This document shows, piece after piece, positions 5,345 to 6,538 of a DNA stretch of 6,538 nucleotides. Source of the stretch: Xanthobacteraceae bacterium (GTDB lineage Bacteria > Pseudomonadota > Alphaproteobacteria > Rhizobiales > Xanthobacteraceae); assembly GCA_030648135.1 (NCBI GenBank), contig JAUSIF010000099.1:1-6538 (forward strand). Reading direction: 5' to 3'. Each line of letters starts with the position of its first letter. Position 1 is the stretch's first letter. The translations under genes and the position numbers were made by a program. The notes beneath the pieces are model-generated. The model had not been told where the DNA came from, ran no database searches, and saw only the letters and a program-made list of their open reading frames with translations.

Positions 5345-6202
5345 ATGCTTGTCCGCTTCGTCCTGGTGGCGGCGGGCTCGCTCGCGCTCGCCAATTGCGC
5401 GTCCTCCGGAAAATTCGGAGCCCAGCTCGATCCCAAATACGGCGTCGCCACCAGCCCGCGCGTGGTCGAGGACGGCGAGCCGGTGCCCAAGGGCGGCGGG
5501 GTCTATCGGGTGGGCAAGCCCTATCAAGTCGCCGGCCGCACCTATGTGCCGGAGGAAAACCCGCGCTACCGCGCCGAGGGCCTCGCCTCCTGGTACGGCG
5601 ACGACTTTCACGGCCGCCTCACCGCCAATGGCGAAGTCTTCGACCAGGACGCGATCACCGCAGCGCATCCGACCTTGCCAATCCCGAGCTACGTCCGCGT
5701 CACCAATGTTTCCAGCCGCCGCTCGATCATCGTCCGCGTCAATGACCGCGGGCCCTATCACGGCGACCGGGTGATCGATCTCTCCAAGAAGAGCGCGGAC
5801 CTGCTCGGCTTCCGCGCTAACGGCATCGCGCGCGTACGGGTCGAATATGTGGGCGCGGCCCCGCTCGAGGGATCGGACGACCGCAAGTTGCTGGCGACGC
5901 TCCGCCACGACGGCCGGCCGGCGCCGGCGCCTTCGGGCGTGCTGCTCGCCTCGAGCGCGCCGTTCGTGCCCGATGTGGCGCGGCCCATTCCGGCCAGCCG
6001 CGGCCAGATCCCGAGCCCGCCCAAGCGGTCGTTCGAGATGGGCCGCTATTCCAGCCCGTCCGACCGCCGCCGCCCGGCCCAGCCGATGGCGGTCGCCGAG
6101 GCGTCCTATGCGCCGGGGGCTTATGGTCCCGGGCGCGCGGTGCCTGGCACGCCGATCGCGGGCTATGCCACCGCCGTCCTCTCCGGCCGCGGCCTTTATT
6201 GA
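5345..6202 (+). CDS. rlpA: RlpA-family septal ring lipoprotein (putative lytic transglycosylase), no SPOR domain
   Basis: A 285-residue lipoprotein when started at the ATG at 5345. The signal MLVRFVLVAAGSLALANC ends in a lipobox with the lipidated Cys18, so the protein should be outer-membrane anchored in the periplasm. The double-psi beta-barrel spans ~79-160 with the RlpA signatures ASWYGDDFHGRLTANGE, ITAAHPTLP and VRVNDRGPYHGDRVIDLS. E97 and D134 match the acidic residues thought catalytic in Pseudomonas RlpA, which cleaves glycan strands lacking stem peptides and helps daughter cells separate. The usual C-terminal SPOR domain is absent; instead ~190-285 is Pro/Ala/Arg-rich and probably disordered. 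An in-frame ATG at 5279 would add 22 residues before the signal, including three cysteines, which is unlikely for a lipoprotein. Neither start has a strong ribosome binding site. Family call firm, enzymatic activity inferred. Confidence 0.92.
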   Translation: MLVRFVLVAAGSLALANCASSGKFGAQLDPKYGVATSPRVVEDGEPVPKGGGVYRVGKPYQVAGRTYVPEENPRYRAEGLASWYGDDFHGRLTANGEVFDQDAITAAHPTLPIPSYVRVTNVSSRRSIIVRVNDRGPYHGDRVIDLSKKSADLLGFRANGIARVRVEYVGAAPLEGSDDRKLLATLRHDGRPAPAPSGVLLASSAPFVPDVARPIPASRGQIPSPPKRSFEMGRYSSPSDRRRPAQPMAVAEASYAPGAYGPGRAVPGTPIAGYATAVLSGRGLY

Positions 6203-6235
6203 GCCGCGCCTAGCGCGCGATCAGCAAAAAGCCTG

Positions 6236-6254
6236 CCCCGGACTTGATCCGGGG
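6236..6254. repeat. Small palindrome CCCCGGA-CTTGA-TCCGGGG behind rlpA
   Basis: Perfect 7-bp GC-rich arms with a five-base loop, 33 bp after the rlpA stop. I recognise this core as a palindrome that recurs between genes in Bradyrhizobium-like genomes, though I cannot count copies here. It could end or stabilise the rlpA transcript; the downstream bases lack a T-run, so it is not a standard terminator. Confidence 0.7.
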
Positions 6255-6272
6255 TGAGTACCGGTTTTGCGG

Positions 6273-6302
6273 ACGCAATCAAGCTTGCGTAGATTGCGTA
6301 GA
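6273..6302. repeat. Hairpin with tandem 9-mer TTGCGTAGA x2
   Basis: ACGCAATC (6273-6280) and GATTGCGT (6292-6299) form 8-bp perfect inverted arms around an 11-base loop. Overlapping them, TTGCGTAGA occurs twice in direct tandem (6285-6293, 6294-6302). It probably belongs to the same family of dispersed intergenic repeats as its neighbours. Confidence 0.55.
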
Positions 6303-6357
6303 CTGATCTGCGGCTCGCGCGCTAACTCATTCATCTGGCGCATGATCTTATCGGCGA

Positions 6358-6386
6358 TCCGCCTACGCTCTGCGAGCTATGGCGGA
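6358..6386. repeat. Inner palindrome 1, TCCGCC...GGCGGA
   Basis: Arms TCCGCC (6358-6363) and GGCGGA (6381-6386) pair, with an inner GCTC-TGC-GAGC stem between them. It resembles a dispersed repeat with the phrase GAGCTATGGCGGAC seen in related genomes. It lies wholly inside the split outer element. Confidence 0.65.
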
Positions 6387-6538
6387 CATACTGTCAAAGA
6401 CCCGCCGAAGCCTTGGCGAAGGCGGGACCGATTCCACTTCGCCGGATCATGCGCTAGGGGGATCAATCATTCACGCCGTGGTTGCGGCTATCCAGGCAAT
6501 GGCGGCTGGAGGCGTCGTCGGAGAGGTTGACAATATCA
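6379..6538 (+). CDS. Possible ORF starting inside the repeats, open at window end
   Basis: From the ATG at 6379 the frame stays open for 53 codons to the window edge (in-frame stop upstream at 6343-6345). The first ~23 residues (MADILSKTRRSLGEGG and on) come from the palindromic repeats. After that the reading GGSIIHAVVAAIQAMAAGG then VVGEVDNI is hydrophobic and protein-like but unrecognised. No clear ribosome binding site precedes the ATG, third-position GC is only moderate, and a real gene could start later (GTG 6478 or ATG 6499) or lie on the other strand. Treat as tentative. Confidence 0.22.
   Translation, partial: MADILSKTRRSLGEGGTDSTSPDHALGGSIIHAVVAAIQAMAAGGVVGEVDNI
6401..6426. repeat. 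Inner palindrome 2, CCCGCC...GGCGGG
   Basis: Arms CCCGCC (6401-6406) and GGCGGG (6421-6426) pair, with a symmetric GAA/GAA internal loop and a GCC-TT-GGC tip. It ends exactly where the outer element resumes and is 14 bp from inner palindrome 1, so the two may have arrived as one unit. Confidence 0.65.

Larger units (their letters stand above)
6338..6454. repeat. Outer palindromic element, interrupted
   Basis: GCGCATGATC (6338-6347) and GATCATGCGC (6445-6454) are perfect 10-bp inverted ends. Inside them ATCGG (6350-6354) and CCGAT (6428-6432) also pair. The ends and adjoining TTATCGG and CCGATTCCACTT match, from memory, a compact (~45-bp) intergenic palindrome common in Bradyrhizobium-type genomes. 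Here the two halves are separated by 6355-6426, which holds two other palindromes, so the element appears split by an insertion. Confidence 0.65.
6203..6538. other. Repeat island downstream of rlpA
   Basis: The final 336 bp hold no secure gene. They contain a hairpin behind rlpA, a tandem 9-mer within a second hairpin, and a composite palindromic element. From about 6455 to the end the sequence looks unique and could be coding on either strand, but too little is visible to decide. Confidence 0.6.

Noticed and set aside
5288..5908. 206-codon minus-strand frame opposite rlpA
   Set aside because: RlpA signature motifs occupy the plus strand; the minus frame has no features.
6267..6530. 87-codon plus-strand frame in the repeat island
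   Set aside because: It runs through three palindromic repeats and ends in an Arg/Gly-rich tract, so it is more likely repeat readthrough than a gene.

Overview
The window looks like a chromosomal segment of a GC-rich alphaproteobacterium, probably of the Hyphomicrobiales (Bradyrhizobium, Rhodopseudomonas or Xanthobacteraceae-like). Three things support this by recognition: the RimO protein reads very close to Bradyrhizobium-type RimO, there is a CtrA-type TTAA-N7-TTAA motif, and the right end carries small palindromic repeats of a kind I associate with this group. No database search was run.

Layout, left to right. Positions 1-1312 (minus) hold rimO, the ribosomal protein S12 methylthiotransferase, cut at its C-terminus by the window edge. 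A 232-bp divergent gap contains the CtrA-like site. Positions 1545-2576 (plus) encode a predicted lipoprotein that joins an alpha/beta-hydrolase-like domain (GHSNGG nucleophile elbow) to a C-terminal LysM domain. Convergent to it is a minus-strand three-gene cluster, read from 4681 down to 2620: a ParA/MinD-like ATPase with an intact deviant Walker A motif; a paralogue with a degenerate P-loop but the same motif spacing; and a small exported four-cysteine protein resembling the Rap1a/Tai domain. Upstream of this cluster is a 241-bp gap with two palindromes, then a complete tRNA-Ser(UGA) on the minus strand with an encoded CCA end. A 332-bp gap with a CtrA half-site-like octamer leads to rlpA (plus), a double-psi beta-barrel lipoprotein. 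The last 336 bp are a repeat island: a hairpin behind rlpA, a tandem 9-mer, and an outer palindromic element interrupted by two further palindromes. A possible ORF starts inside these repeats and runs off the window.

How the genes may work together. rimO and the tRNA are housekeeping genes for translation. The hydrolase-LysM lipoprotein and RlpA both point to peptidoglycan or cell-envelope work, and both have CtrA-like motifs upstream, which suggests (but does not prove) cell-cycle control. The least explained part is the paired ATPase cluster: one competent and one apparently ATP-binding-impaired ParA/MinD-like protein, with no ParB- or MinE-like partner in view, followed after 14 bp by an exported protein. 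It is my best candidate for an undescribed system, possibly a spatial-organising or envelope-linked ATPase pair.
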